Part shown: piece by piece, positions 1 through 10,241 of the stretch
Layout of the letters: every line of letters starts with the position of its first letter
How positions within the stretch are numbered: position 1 is the stretch's first letter
NCBI RefSeq assembly: GCF_007744515.1
Contig: NZ_CP036268.1
Span: 1,961,712-2,025,711 of the forward strand
DNA: 64,000 nt
Origin: Stratiformator vulcanicus
Lineage (GTDB): Bacteria > Planctomycetota > Planctomycetia > Planctomycetales > Planctomycetaceae
Direction: 5' to 3'
Program-made: the position numbers and the translations under genes
Notes under the pieces: model-generated
The model's database searches: none
Told to the model about the DNA's origin: nothing
Seen by the model: only the letters and a program-made list of their open reading frames with translations

Positions 1-838
1 TCAAATCGAGGATCCGGTTGCGGAGTTCGGCCATCGCCTTGGCGCGATTCTTGTGCTGGCTCTTCTCGTCCTGAATTTTGACGGCGAGCCCCGTCGGCAG
101 GTGCGTGATGCGAACGGCTGACTCCGTTTTATTGACCTTCTGCCCGCCCGGTCCGCCGGCTCGCATGGTGTCGACCTGCAAGTCATCCGGCTTCAATTCC
201 ACTTCGACCTCGCTCGCTTCCGGCATCACGGCGACGGTTGCCGCGCTGGTGTGAACGCGTCCCTGTGTTTCGGTTTCTGGCACGCGCTGGACGCGATGCC
301 CGCCGCTTTCGAACTGCAACTGGTGAAACGCACCTTCGCCGGCGATGTTGACGACGACTTCTTTGAAACCGCCCATATCACTGGACGTCACTTCCGAAAT
401 CTCGAACTTCCAACCCTTCGTCTCGCAATATCGCTGATACATCTCAAACAGGTCGCGAGCAAATAAGGCCGCTTCTTCTCCGCCGGTTCCGGCCCGAATT
501 TCCATCATGAGCCCGCCGCGCGTGATCGAGTCGCCAGCCGTCGCGAGATCTTCGAGCTCTTCGGCCATCGCTTCGCGTTGCTGCTGAAGCTCCTTCAGTT
601 CCGCCTCGGCGTACTCTTTCGTCTCCGGATCACTCTCTTCGTCGAGCATCTCTTTGGCAGCGCCGAGATTTTCCTCTAATTCGTGAAACTCGCGGACTTT
701 TTCGGCGACGGTCTTCAAACCTCCGTACTCTTTTTGGATCGCGATCATGCGATCAACGTCGGAGGTCACTTCAGGATCCTGAAGCTGAAGCTCCAACTCC
801 TCGAATCGCTGTAGTTTGGTCTCAAGACTCGGAAACAT
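1..838 (-). CDS. prfA: Peptide chain release factor 1 (3' end cut by window edge)
   Basis: Class I release factor that reads UAA/UAG in the ribosomal A site and triggers peptidyl-tRNA hydrolysis. The reverse strand reads continuously from the ATG at 838 to the window edge (279 codons). The peptidyl-transferase motif [16 protein letters not shown] is visible with GGQ at residues 231-233, near its position in E. coli RF1. The codon-recognition segment is [16 protein letters not shown], so the RF1 tripeptide P-x-T is P-E-T; RF2 would have SPF. The N-terminal coiled-coil region is Glu-rich. The C-terminal quarter lies outside the window. It follows rpmE on the same strand, a common arrangement. 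The call as RF1 rather than RF2 is firm. Confidence 0.95.
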   Translation of the reverse strand, partial: MFPSLETKLQRFEELELQLQDPEVTSDVDRMIAIQKEYGGLKTVAEKVREFHELEENLGAAKEMLDEESDPETKEYAEAELKELQQQREAMAEELEDLATAGDSITRGGLMMEIRAGTGGEEAALFARDLFEMYQRYCETKGWKFEISEVTSSDMGGFKEVVVNIAGEGAFHQLQFESGGHRVQRVPETETQGRVHTSAATVAVMPEASEVEVELKPDDLQVDTMRAGGPGGQKVNKTESAVRITHLPTGLAVKIQDEKSQHKNRAKAMAELRNRILDL

Positions 839-873
839 TGTGGCACGTTCGCGGAGTAGGAGAGTCACACTTG

Positions 874-976
874 CCTGAAGCGCAAGCGAGGGAGTCGCGT
901 AGTCATCACGAGCGGGATGCGCTTGCTATTTCGGGAGCCGAAGAGCGGAATCCCGTGCTGGCGCTGCGGGCTTGTG
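874..976. repeat. Inverted pair of dispersed intergenic element
   Basis: Two diverged copies of the dispersed element face each other between rpmE and prfA: GAAGCGCAAGCGAGGGAGT near 877-895 and CCCGTGCTGGCGCTGCGGGC near 952-971. They can form a long imperfect hairpin. Other copies lie at 5151-5299, 42521, 49565, 57232 and 63581. Confidence 0.7.
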
Positions 977-1020
977 TGGCGAGAAATACTTTGGCTTCAC
1001 AATGGGTATTTTCGAAGGGC

Positions 1021-1055
1021 GCATAAAACAGGACGGGCCGCCACGCGACCCGTCC
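1021..1055 (-). terminator. Probable intrinsic terminator of rpmE
   Basis: Read on the reverse strand, the stem GGACGGG/CCCGTCC (1049-1055 with 1031-1037) has an 11-nt loop and is followed by the U-rich stretch TGTTTTATGC. It lies 18 bases downstream of the rpmE stop codon and would partly separate rpmE from prfA. Confidence 0.6.
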
Positions 1056-1072
1056 CGACTTTGAGAACCCAG

Positions 1073-1363
1073 CTATTCGCTTTCGGCTTCCGCCTCGGCT
1101 TTGCCCTTTTTGCCGCGCTTCGACCAGTTGTACTTCTTCTGAAACTTCTCGACGCGACCGGCGGCATCGACGAACTTCATTTTGCCGGTGAAGTAGGGAT
1201 GCGACGCAGAACTGATGTCGACTTTAACGAGCGGGTAGGTGTTGCCGTCTTCCCACTCGACGGTCTCCTTCGACCGCATCGTCGACCGCGTCATGAACTT
1301 GAATCCGCTCGACGTGTCCTGAAACACGACCGGATGATAATCGGGATGAATACCTTCACGCAT
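1073..1363 (-). CDS. rpmE: Large ribosomal subunit protein bL31, type B (zinc-free)
   Basis: Ribosomal protein L31 of 96 residues. It starts [20 protein letters not shown] and carries [11 protein letters not shown], which match the type B (C-minus) form; the CxxC zinc ligands of type A are absent, so the protein needs no zinc. The family ends after about 85 residues. Here there is a short charged tail rich in Lys, then Ala-Glu. It lies upstream of prfA on the same strand with a 234-bp gap holding a terminator and a repeat pair. Confidence 0.93.
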   Translation of the reverse strand: MREGIHPDYHPVVFQDTSSGFKFMTRSTMRSKETVEWEDGNTYPLVKVDISSASHPYFTGKMKFVDAAGRVEKFQKKYNWSKRGKKGKAEAEAESE

Positions 1364-1552
1364 GACCGTTCCGCCTTAAAAGCGCGTGCAATTTGACTGC
1401 GTTGAGTCTGACCGATCGTCAGCAGTCTTCAAACAGGCCGCCAACCGTCCCATCGCGATTGATGCAACGAGGGGATCGATGCGGTAGAGAATCGCGGCGC
1501 TGGGCCGCAAGTCGAGCAGTCTAATGATCATCCCGCGCGGCGGCAACCATTC

Positions 1553-3427
1553 TCAGCGAGACCTTCGCAATTTCAACTCGGCGACCGGCCGAACCGAAGT
1601 GGGGCTCACTCCAAGCAGCTTCGAGCCGAACCGTTGCAGATCGAGCGGACCATCAGTCGGCATTGTGAAGCGCCGCAGTTCGACGCTGTTCCCCGGTGAA
1701 ACCGTGGCGACACCGGTTCGGCAAGGCCACAAAAAATGATCTCCGATCGCAATCCCGCGGCCAATGGGCATCAATTCTGGACGGGCGCGGAGGCCATCAC
1801 CGACTGGTTCGAGAATCGGGTCGACCGTGGGATTCCCGTCGGCGATGGCAAATGACGTGATGCGATGTGACGTTCGATCAACAAACGTCACATCGAGCGG
1901 GTGCCCGCATTCGGAGGACGAAAGCGGTACCAGCGACACGTCCGGCGAAAGCAGTTGTGCCCACAATATCCGACCGATCGACGGTTCGACGCAGATGATC
2001 GTCGACGGATCGGCTAGCACAAACAACAAGCCTGCACGATCGATGACCTGCACAGCTCCAAGTGCAGGGGCCCGTCCATTGGGCGCGGGCATGCCAAGAG
2101 ACAATCGCCATCGCTCTTGGCCGGTCGACGTACTCAGCCCGACGGCGGTCAATTCGTCCCGACCCCCTCGCAAAACAATCACAAGCATGTCGGCTGAAAC
2201 GGCCCCGCCGGCGATTCGCCCGTCAGCGGGTGTCAAAATCTTCCGCCATCGCAAATCGCCCTCACGATCGAGATCGAGACACACGAGCTGTTCCGCATTG
2301 GATTCGGAGTCGAGGAAGGGATCAACCGACGGGTCCTGCTCCGCCGAAACGCCGACGCAGCAAAATAAACGATTGCCGTCGATTGCGATCATTGAAGCCT
2401 GTATCGCGTTCGGCTCCGATCCTTGATTTTCGACCTCCGTCTTCGAACGCCGCAGTGTGCCGATCGCTGGTGGATAAAGCGGCAGCTTGGTCAAACCCGG
2501 ACCAATCTCCCTCGGCACAAATTTCCAAATCGAACTGCCGTCCGCGGCTGTCAAAAATTCATCGGCGGCGGCGATTGCGAGACGCTGGCCCTGTGCAAGC
2601 TGGTTCATCTCGATTAGCTGTTCCGATGGTCCGAGCAGCACCGGCAGGGAATCGCGCTTGAGTTGGATCGATTTCCTGACCGGCATGCTCAAAATTCGCG
2701 ACATCACGTCGCTCACCGCTCCGGTGACTCCTCCAACTTCGACGTATTCTTCGTCGAACTCCGAACCAATCCTTGCCCGCTCCGCTGAAGCAAGTGCCGG
2801 GAAGCCGGCCAGGTGCAAGGCCGCGATGTAACGGACATAAGCCGCGATCATCCGGCGATCGCTCGGCTTACTGCCGTCACCATCGGCTTGATGAATACCG
2901 GTTGAATACCAGCGAATCGCTTCACTCGGTCGGCCGCGTCCCCAAGCATCTTGTGCCAGCGAACGGCTCGCCGCGTTCGACTTCGACGCGGAAGGCGAAT
3001 ACGCCTGCCGAGTCAGTCGCGCTCGTTCGAACGGAGCCAGTGGAGAGTCTCGAACCGCGGCGCCTTCGACGTTCTTCGACTCAGCCGGAGGTTCCAGCCC
3101 GCTCAAACGGCGGATGACCGGCCCGGCGAGGCGAAAGTGACCTCGAGAAACCCGAACAAGTTTGAGATCGACCGACTCGTCGAAAGCCGCAAGCCGTTTT
3201 CTCGCGGCGGCGGGATCGGTCGCGATCACCTCGCGAAGGACCGATAACTCGCGCGACAAACCGCGATCGTAGGGAATTCGCCAACCGGAATCGGAGTCCG
3301 CAGCGATTGCCGATCCGGTGAGAATGCCAAGCAACAAGACCGCGAAAGCAGTCCTCGCGAACGGCGACAAACCGACTCTCCTCGCCGTCGTTCGATTCGT
3401 CTCAACGCCGATGAGTTGATTCGTCAC
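1553..3427 (-). CDS. Secreted PQQ-like beta-propeller protein
   Basis: Predicted exported protein of about 624 residues, function unknown. The chosen GTG start puts a signal sequence at the N-terminus (hydrophobic stretch FAVLLLGILTGSAIAA). An ATG 35 codons upstream would add a polar extension and overlap more of the divergent promoter region. The C-terminal half has repeats of the PQQ-type propeller kind, such as LVCLDLDREGDLRWRK, LSTSTGQERWRLSLG and ICVEPSIGRILWAQL. No residues for a bound quinone or metal can be named, so a structural or binding role is as likely as an enzyme. The N-terminal half (residues 60-250) is helical, perhaps TPR-like. It is transcribed away from the aldehyde dehydrogenase gene. 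Confidence 0.75.
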   Translation of the reverse strand: MTNQLIGVETNRTTARRVGLSPFARTAFAVLLLGILTGSAIAADSDSGWRIPYDRGLSRELSVLREVIATDPAAARKRLAAFDESVDLKLVRVSRGHFRLAGPVIRRLSGLEPPAESKNVEGAAVRDSPLAPFERARLTRQAYSPSASKSNAASRSLAQDAWGRGRPSEAIRWYSTGIHQADGDGSKPSDRRMIAAYVRYIAALHLAGFPALASAERARIGSEFDEEYVEVGGVTGAVSDVMSRILSMPVRKSIQLKRDSLPVLLGPSEQLIEMNQLAQGQRLAIAAADEFLTAADGSSIWKFVPREIGPGLTKLPLYPPAIGTLRRSKTEVENQGSEPNAIQASMIAIDGNRLFCCVGVSAEQDPSVDPFLDSESNAEQLVCLDLDREGDLRWRKILTPADGRIAGGAVSADMLVIVLRGGRDELTAVGLSTSTGQERWRLSLGMPAPNGRAPALGAVQVIDRAGLLFVLADPSTIICVEPSIGRILWAQLLSPDVSLVPLSSSECGHPLDVTFVDRTSHRITSFAIADGNPTVDPILEPVGDGLRARPELMPIGRGIAIGDHFLWPCRTGVATVSPGNSVELRRFTMPTDGPLDLQRFGSKLLGVSPTSVRPVAELKLRRSR

Positions 3428-3562
3428 AGAGAGCTCGCTTTCCAATGTTCCAATCGCTCTCGTCTCCTCGCATCGGTGGGCGCAGCCGCGATTGCGATCA
3501 TTATGGGTGGACTTACAATGCGGCTCAATCACCTCAGAGTATTGCGAATCGAAGGAATCGCT

Positions 3563-5137
3563 GTGGCAGCGAAAATTTTAGTCGACGGCGAGTGGCGTGA
3601 CTCGTCGGGCACCGAGAAATTTCAGGCGGTCAATCCGGCCACCGGAGAGCCCATTTCGGAAGACTTCCCGATCAGTCCTTGGTCCGAAGTCGAGCAGGTT
3701 CTCAGCGCCGCCGCAGACGCCTTTCGACAGTTGCGATCGACTTCGCCGCAGCAGCGGGCGGCCTTTCTGGAAGATTTTGCCGACCGGATCGATGCCGATG
3801 CGAGCACGCTCGTCGAAATCGCTCACGCGGAAACCGGTCTACCCACTTCTCCTCGCCTAGCCGATGTCGAATTGCCGCGGACGTCCAATCAGCTCCGGCT
3901 CGCTGCCGCCGCGGCTCGCAGTGGGTCATGGGCGATGCCCACAATCGATACCGGGACGAACATTCGTTCGGTCTTGGAACCGATCGGCCCGGTCGTCACG
4001 TTCGCTCCCAACAATTTTCCGTTCGCCATCAATGCGGCCGCGGGGGGTGATTTGGCGGCGGCCATTGCGGTCGGCTGCCCGCTGATTGCGAAAGCGCACC
4101 CGTCGCATCCGGGCACATCTCGTCGCTTTGCCGAGCTGGCTTTCGCGGCTCTCTCCGAAACGGACCTGCCGCCGGCCACGATTCAGTTGCTGTATCACAT
4201 GGCTCCCGAAGACGGCTTGAAGCTGGTCTCGCATCCGAAAATCGGAGCTGCCTCGTTTACGGGTTCGCGGCCGGGCGGATTGAAGCTGAAGGAAGCGGCC
4301 GACAAGGTCGGTAAGCCGATCTATCTGGAGCTGTCGAGCATCAATCCCGTATTCATCCTACCGGGGGCCCTCGATGAGCGTCTCGACACGATCGCGGGAG
4401 AATTCGCCACCAGTTGCCTGATGGCGGCCGGCCAATTCTGCACAAATCCCGGCGTCGTCGTTCTCCGCGAGGGTGAACTTGCCGAGGCGTTCCTCGCCAA
4501 TGTGCGAGAACGATTTGAGGCCGCCCCGGCAGGCACAATGCTCAATCAAGGCGTTCGTGACCATTGTGCTGCGGCCATCGATCAACTTGTCGCAGCCGGT
4601 GCATCGCAAGTCGTCGCGTCAGGCGACACCGACGGGTCCCGCTTCTGCTACCCGAACACGCTGCTGCGGATTTCCGGCGATCAATTTCTGGCCGACCCGG
4701 AAACATTTCAGACCGAAGCGTTCGGCAATACCTCGCTATTCGTGTTTGCTTCGAGTGATGAACAACTCGAGCAGATCGCCGACCGGTTCGAAGGCAACCT
4801 CACCGGCTGCCTCTACACCCACGGCTGCGGCGATGATGACGCACTTTACGACCGGATTGCTCCCGTTTTGAAGGAACACGTCGGTCGGCTGATCAATGAC
4901 AAGATGCCGACCGGCGTTGCGGTATCGCCTGCTATGAACCACGGCGGCCCGTTCCCGGCGTCGGGGCACCCCGGTTTCACGGCAATTGGGATTCCCGCGT
5001 CGCTGCGCCGCTTTGGCAAACTGACGAGTTATGACAACGTCCGCCCCGGACGACTGCCCGATCTGCTAAAGAACGAAAATCCGCTCGCCGCCTGGCGCTT
5101 CGTCGACGGCGAATGGACGAAGGCGTCGATCGAATAA
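3563..5137 (+). CDS. NADP-type aldehyde dehydrogenase, alpha-ketoglutaric semialdehyde DH-like
   Basis: Cytosolic NAD(P)-dependent aldehyde dehydrogenase of 524 residues. The start is GTG 3563, preceded by GAAGGA at 3551-3556 with 6-bp spacing; longer in-frame starts would add a non-homologous leader. Family landmarks are VVTFAPNNFPFAINAAAGGD (cofactor fold), GAASFTGSRPGG, the catalytic Glu in PIYLELSSINPVF and the catalytic Cys in MAAGQFCTNPGVVV. The SSINPVF and GQFCTNPG pair is typical of the 2,5-dioxovalerate (alpha-ketoglutarate semialdehyde) branch, which ends pentose, glucarate or hydroxyproline breakdown. No pathway neighbours are present to confirm the substrate. Confidence 0.9.
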   Translation: MAAKILVDGEWRDSSGTEKFQAVNPATGEPISEDFPISPWSEVEQVLSAAADAFRQLRSTSPQQRAAFLEDFADRIDADASTLVEIAHAETGLPTSPRLADVELPRTSNQLRLAAAAARSGSWAMPTIDTGTNIRSVLEPIGPVVTFAPNNFPFAINAAAGGDLAAAIAVGCPLIAKAHPSHPGTSRRFAELAFAALSETDLPPATIQLLYHMAPEDGLKLVSHPKIGAASFTGSRPGGLKLKEAADKVGKPIYLELSSINPVFILPGALDERLDTIAGEFATSCLMAAGQFCTNPGVVVLREGELAEAFLANVRERFEAAPAGTMLNQGVRDHCAAAIDQLVAAGASQVVASGDTDGSRFCYPNTLLRISGDQFLADPETFQTEAFGNTSLFVFASSDEQLEQIADRFEGNLTGCLYTHGCGDDDALYDRIAPVLKEHVGRLINDKMPTGVAVSPAMNHGGPFPASGHPGFTAIGIPASLRRFGKLTSYDNVRPGRLPDLLKNENPLAAWRFVDGEWTKASIE

Positions 5138-5150
5138 AGGTGCTCGTCAC

Positions 5151-5298
5151 ACAAGCCCGCAGCGCGAGCGAGGGATTCCGCGGGGAAACATCCCGTTTAA
5201 TCTTCAAACAGGGCGACCCTTGTGATGACCCGCGGGCGAGATCGCCTGATACGCTCGTTATCGCGTGAGCAAATCCCTTGCTGGCGCTGCGGGCTTGT

Positions 5299-5299
<1 letters not shown>
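5151..5299. repeat. Inverted pair of dispersed element forming a long hairpin
   Basis: The left arm starts ACAAGCCCGCAGCGCGAGCG (5151) and the right arm ends GGCGCTGCGGGCTTGT (to about 5298); about 24 of 27 arm bases can pair. It lies between the convergent aldehyde dehydrogenase and aguB genes and reaches the aguB stop codon, so it may act as a bidirectional terminator as well as a repeat. Confidence 0.8.
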
Positions 5300-6210
<911 letters not shown>

Positions 6211-6249
6211 CTCACAGGCCTGACGCAAAGGACATCACGGAACGCGAAA

Positions 6250-6477
6250 ATGAATCTTGACTCGATTCGCACAGTCTTGACTGCCCAGCCGTTTCGCCCT
6301 TTCGAGGTCGTCACTTCAAGCGGGGATCGCCACGGAGTCAGACACCCCGAGACCGTTGCCATCGCGCCCGGCGCGATGGTCGTCGTAAAGGACGGCGGGC
6401 GATTTCACGTGCTCTCGCCGATGCACATTACGGAATTGAACTACGTCGACCCGAGCGTCGCCGAAGACGCAACGTAA
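6250..6477 (+). CDS. Small conserved planctomycete protein
   Basis: 75-residue protein starting MNLDSIRTVLTAQPFRPFEV. It has the pattern FRPFEV-x-S-G-x-x-x-x-V-x-HPE followed by hydrophobic strands, which resembles a short beta-rich family seen often in planctomycete genomes. Function unknown. There is no signal peptide or membrane segment. It lies head-to-head with aguB. Its TAA (6475-6477) directly abuts the stop of the convergent gene at 6478, with no base between them. Confidence 0.6.
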   Translation: MNLDSIRTVLTAQPFRPFEVVTSSGDRHGVRHPETVAIAPGAMVVVKDGGRFHVLSPMHITELNYVDPSVAEDAT

Positions 6478-6666
6478 CTACTTTGCTTTCGCCGCTTCCA
6501 GCTTCGACTCGATCGCCGCGACCTGCCGGGTGTATCGGTTGGCTTTGTACTGGAAGTGCTTGCGCCTCGGCGTGCTGTTGGTTCGGTCTTTCAGATCGGT
6601 GTATTTCGCTGCGAGAGCTTTTTTGACACCCAACAGATTTTCGAGCTTGCGGATTTTGAGCGACAT
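6478..6666 (-). CDS. Small basic helical protein, unknown function
   Basis: 62 residues from ATG 6666, very rich in Lys and Arg and predicted helical throughout (LKIRKLENLLGVKKALAAKY and RQVAAIESKLEAAKAK). It may bind nucleic acid or the ribosome, but nothing proves this. A TTG 24 codons upstream is possible but less likely. It lies downstream of the ABC ATPase gene on the same strand. Confidence 0.5.
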   Translation of the reverse strand: MSLKIRKLENLLGVKKALAAKYTDLKDRTNSTPRRKHFQYKANRYTRQVAAIESKLEAAKAK

Positions 6667-6751
6667 GATTCGGTTTGCACGTAGAGTTCGGCCGGTCTTT
6701 GGAATCGCGTAGTTTGCCGGATTGGGCGTCAGAGTCAAGAGAAGCGTGCAC

Positions 6752-7681
6752 CTACTGCTGCATCCCCTTCGTCAATTCCATGAACGCCGTCTCCAAGTTC
6801 ACCTCTTCTTCCCGGAACAGGAACACGCGGAATTGGCTTTCGAACAGGGCTTGGGCGAGGTCGTCATAGTGTTCGACGTCCTTGTTGAGCGTGACGCGGA
6901 TGGTTCCGTCCTCTTCGACGTCGACACGGCCGACGTTCTCGTGACCTTCGATGAGCCGCGCCGCATCTTCGGTGCGTTCTTTGACCCGAATTTCGAGCGT
7001 CGTCGATTCGCGGGCTTGCCGCATGACATCGCGAACGTAGCCGTCAGCGACGAGCACGCCTTTTTCGATCATGCCGACGCGGGTGCAGACGTCGGCCAGC
7101 TCCGGCAAAATGTGACTGCTGACCACGACCGTCTTGTTGAGCTCGCCCAGCTTTCTGAGCAGCCGGCGAATTTCGATGCGGGCCCGTGGATCGAGGCCGC
7201 TGGCCGGTTCATCGAGCAGCAGCACCTGCGGGTCATGCAGCAGCGTCCGCGCGAGGCCAACCCGCTGCGTCTGGCCGCGGGAAAGTTGGCTGACCATCGC
7301 GTCCCGCTTGAAAGACATGTCGACGAGTTCGAGCTTTTCCTCGCAGATTTTCCGTCGGCCGGGACCGTTGATGCGATAGGCGCTGCAGAAAAATTCCAGA
7401 TACTCCATCACCGTCATGTCGTCATACACGCCGAAGAAGTCGGGCATGTAACCGACCATCCGCCGGATCTCTTCCGGATCGGTGTAGATACTTTTTCCGC
7501 AGACGTAGGCCTCGCCGTAGTCGGGGGGCAGCAGCGTGGCGATCATCCGCATCGTGGTCGTCTTGCCTGAGCCGTTGGGCCCGATGAAGCCGAAGACGTC
7601 TCCTTCCTTGAGATTCAAATTGATCTCGTTGACGGCGACGAGGTCGCCGTAACGTTTCGTCAGTTTGCGGGTTTCAATCAC
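6752..7681 (-). CDS. ABC transporter ATP-binding protein
   Basis: Nucleotide-binding subunit of 309 residues with a GTG start (GTG ATT GAA ACC). Motifs in order are Walker A GPNGSGKTT, signature LSRGQTQRVGLART, Walker B VLLLDEPASGLD and the switch His in VVVSSHILPE. The C-terminal 80 residues form an extra domain, as in ABC-2 type exporters of the CcmA/NatA group. The large membrane protein encoded just upstream, 105 bp away on the same strand, is its likely partner. No classical permease gene is in the window, so substrate and direction are unknown. Confidence 0.9.
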   Translation of the reverse strand: MIETRKLTKRYGDLVAVNEINLNLKEGDVFGFIGPNGSGKTTTMRMIATLLPPDYGEAYVCGKSIYTDPEEIRRMVGYMPDFFGVYDDMTVMEYLEFFCSAYRINGPGRRKICEEKLELVDMSFKRDAMVSQLSRGQTQRVGLARTLLHDPQVLLLDEPASGLDPRARIEIRRLLRKLGELNKTVVVSSHILPELADVCTRVGMIEKGVLVADGYVRDVMRQARESTTLEIRVKERTEDAARLIEGHENVGRVDVEEDGTIRVTLNKDVEHYDDLAQALFESQFRVFLFREEEVNLETAFMELTKGMQQ

Positions 7682-7786
7682 GGTGCCACTCGTAGTCGCG
7701 CGGGGAATGCAAATGTCATCATTAATTAGCGGTATCTGTCCATCAGAACCGAGAAAGTCGCTTCGTCTCGACCGATCTATTTCATT

Positions 7787-10057
7787 TCAGTTTTCAATGA
7801 CCGGCGGGAGCGATGTCCGCTCCGAGTAGCCGCGTCGGACCGGCAGAAGAACGGCGAGATAGGAATCGCTGTGTTGATCGATCTCAGCGTTGGAAGTGAC
7901 GTCACCTTCAGACCCCTCGCTGCCGTCCTCGGCGCTCGTCAATTGCACGGTCGTCCGGACGACCGGCTTTGGCAACTTCGCGACGAGCACCGCGTGTTCT
8001 CGATCAAGACGGCCTGAGAGATCGAACGAGTTGACAGCGAAGTTCTTCAACCCGGTGTAGCCTTCTCCGCCGGCCGCCTGATACAGAGCCATCGTGATCG
8101 CGATTCGATCAAGATCGCCGCTGTTCGGGTCATACGCCGTGCGGGCATAGCTGACCTCGTCTCCGAACTTTCCTCCGCGAGAGGTCGTCACCGACTTCTT
8201 CGCACGAGTCAGAAATCGACCCAGATCGTAACGCGTCGTCTTGTCGCCCCCGATGTCCCAGTCGGTCGCCGCCTCAAGTTGGACGTTCCCCTCACCGTCG
8301 GCCGTCGGGCGGAAGACCCTATTTCCGTAGGCAATCAGCACCTCCGACAATGGCCCATCGAACGTGTGCGACAGCGTTCCGGCCAAACGGCCGACGCCGA
8401 CAGACTCAAGCTCGGATTGGATCGGAGAGCGTGCCAACGTCGCCGACCATTCCGCTCGAAACTTCCGGGTTCCCCACATCGGCACCGGCCAACGTTCGAT
8501 GGTCCGTTGCTTCGCCGTGCCCCCGAACTGATAACCCGGGGTCAGCAATCCACCGCCGCCGGCACGATTGGCCCCGCCGAAAGAATCTTCCGGCGCAGCG
8601 AACCAACCGACATCGACCGGCAGTACCGAATTACCGGACTCGCCCCATGGACGCACGGCCTCGATCGTCACGCCGCAGCGCATGGTTCTCGGACTGTAAT
8701 AGCAGGTCATTGATTCGCCCTGGATGGTGTTCGACTCCGAATCGAGAGCGATCAATTCAACGCTTCGCAGTGCCGGCTCTTTCCGATTCGTAGCTTCGGC
8801 AGTGCCGCCGGCGAACGCGGCCGTCGCGATCGCCAAGACCGGAAACGTGATCCACGTGAGATAGGGTCGGTGAAAGAGCCGATGGATGAGCAAGTAGTCG
8901 AGAGGGCCGATAATCGCGAGATATGCCAGTACGATCAGCAGCAGGACGTTGCGGGAAATTTTGCGAACGCCTTCGATCGCCCCCAGTCCAAGGTCCAACT
9001 GCGTGATCAGTTCCGAGATTCCGCGAACCCGGATCGCCGTCACGTTTCCCGCCGCTTGTACGACTTGTGGATCGCCAATGGCGACAAGCCGACCGATGAG
9101 GGCATCTCGCCCTTTCCAGGTCGATAGCGGCGGCTTGTTGTGATCGACCGCGAGCAGCGTGATGCGGCCGAAACCGAGCGGCGCCGTCATCACGAGCGGG
9201 CCATCAATCGAGTCGACCACGATCGTGCCGGACTCGCGATCGAACCCGGCAGCACCCTCGATCCGACCGAAGAACCGAATCCGTTGCCGCGAATCCGCAA
9301 ATGATTCCAGCGGCGACAGATTCCGCACCCGCAGCGTCTGCTCAACCTGAATCGGAATCGCTTCTGCGAATTCCGACCGGCGAAATTCTTCGGCCGCGGA
9401 GATGCTCATTATCAGGTGACCGCCTTGCTCGATATACGTCAGCAACGCGTCACGCTGAGGAGTCGTCAATGGCCCGGCCGCGGAATCGACCACAAGATTC
9501 GAGGACATCAAGACGGCATCGACTGCGGAATAGGCCAATGCGACTTTCGGAAGGTCGGCGGAGGCGACGTCGGCGGCCACGACCGTCGATTGTGCGACCA
9601 GTTCGGCGTCCAATGTCTCAACCGGTTTGGAATCGACCGATACGACCAGCAAGTCGCTCGCGAGGAGATTCGCCCCGCTACCGTCTTCCGGACGAATGGT
9701 GCGTTCTTCAATGACGACGCCGTTGGAATCAAGCAGTTCGATTGTCACCGGGCTGCCGGACCGACCCGCCTGGACCGTGGTTCGGAAGTCTCCGGACGAA
9801 GAGTCACCGCGAGCGAATTCACGTCGCACCTTTGCCCCGTCGGCGTCGAGAACCGTGACCCGGACTGCGGCTGCTTCGTCAGGGATGTCCGCGACGCGCA
9901 ACGGCATCCATTGGCCGACTTTGAACTTGCCCGCGAATCCGACTTCGACTTCGACTTCAGCACCGTTGCCAAGCGAAGAGCACGCGACCGCCAATAGCAG
10001 TCCGGTGAGAGTTGAAATCCGCACACGGGGCGTGTGGTCGGCGAGGCGAATCGACAT
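7787..10057 (-). CDS. Large membrane protein with GATase-like periplasmic domain
   Basis: About 756 residues. The N-terminus has a signal-type hydrophobic segment (STLTGLLLAVACSSL), followed by a beta-rich region and a Rossmann/GATase-like region (residues 140-330, including YIEQGGHLIMSISAAEE). Two adjacent membrane segments follow (NVLLLIVLAYLAIIGPLDYLL and WITFPVLAIATAAFAGG), then a long extracytoplasmic C-terminal part. ATG 10057 was chosen over a TTG 15 codons upstream. Proteins of this layout in planctomycetes often stand beside ABC-2 exporter genes, as here. No catalytic residue can be named, so the role (partner or regulator of the exporter) is inference. Confidence 0.75.
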   Translation of the reverse strand: MSIRLADHTPRVRISTLTGLLLAVACSSLGNGAEVEVEVGFAGKFKVGQWMPLRVADIPDEAAAVRVTVLDADGAKVRREFARGDSSSGDFRTTVQAGRSGSPVTIELLDSNGVVIEERTIRPEDGSGANLLASDLLVVSVDSKPVETLDAELVAQSTVVAADVASADLPKVALAYSAVDAVLMSSNLVVDSAAGPLTTPQRDALLTYIEQGGHLIMSISAAEEFRRSEFAEAIPIQVEQTLRVRNLSPLESFADSRQRIRFFGRIEGAAGFDRESGTIVVDSIDGPLVMTAPLGFGRITLLAVDHNKPPLSTWKGRDALIGRLVAIGDPQVVQAAGNVTAIRVRGISELITQLDLGLGAIEGVRKISRNVLLLIVLAYLAIIGPLDYLLIHRLFHRPYLTWITFPVLAIATAAFAGGTAEATNRKEPALRSVELIALDSESNTIQGESMTCYYSPRTMRCGVTIEAVRPWGESGNSVLPVDVGWFAAPEDSFGGANRAGGGGLLTPGYQFGGTAKQRTIERWPVPMWGTRKFRAEWSATLARSPIQSELESVGVGRLAGTLSHTFDGPLSEVLIAYGNRVFRPTADGEGNVQLEAATDWDIGGDKTTRYDLGRFLTRAKKSVTTSRGGKFGDEVSYARTAYDPNSGDLDRIAITMALYQAAGGEGYTGLKNFAVNSFDLSGRLDREHAVLVAKLPKPVVRTTVQLTSAEDGSEGSEGDVTSNAEIDQHSDSYLAVLLPVRRGYSERTSLPPVIEN

Positions 10058-10241
10058 GCGAGCGGGACTAAGAGTAACAGGCGACGAATTGAAATGGGTC
10101 AAAAAGGGCCACGTGCCTTATCGGGCATTGGCAGGCACTTCGGCCTAAACTCCGATTTGTTTGCATCGGATGTCGGAGCATAGATCGGTTTGGATTTGGT
10201 TCAGTTTGGCAGTACCGACATCGGGATCATAGTCGCGACCG

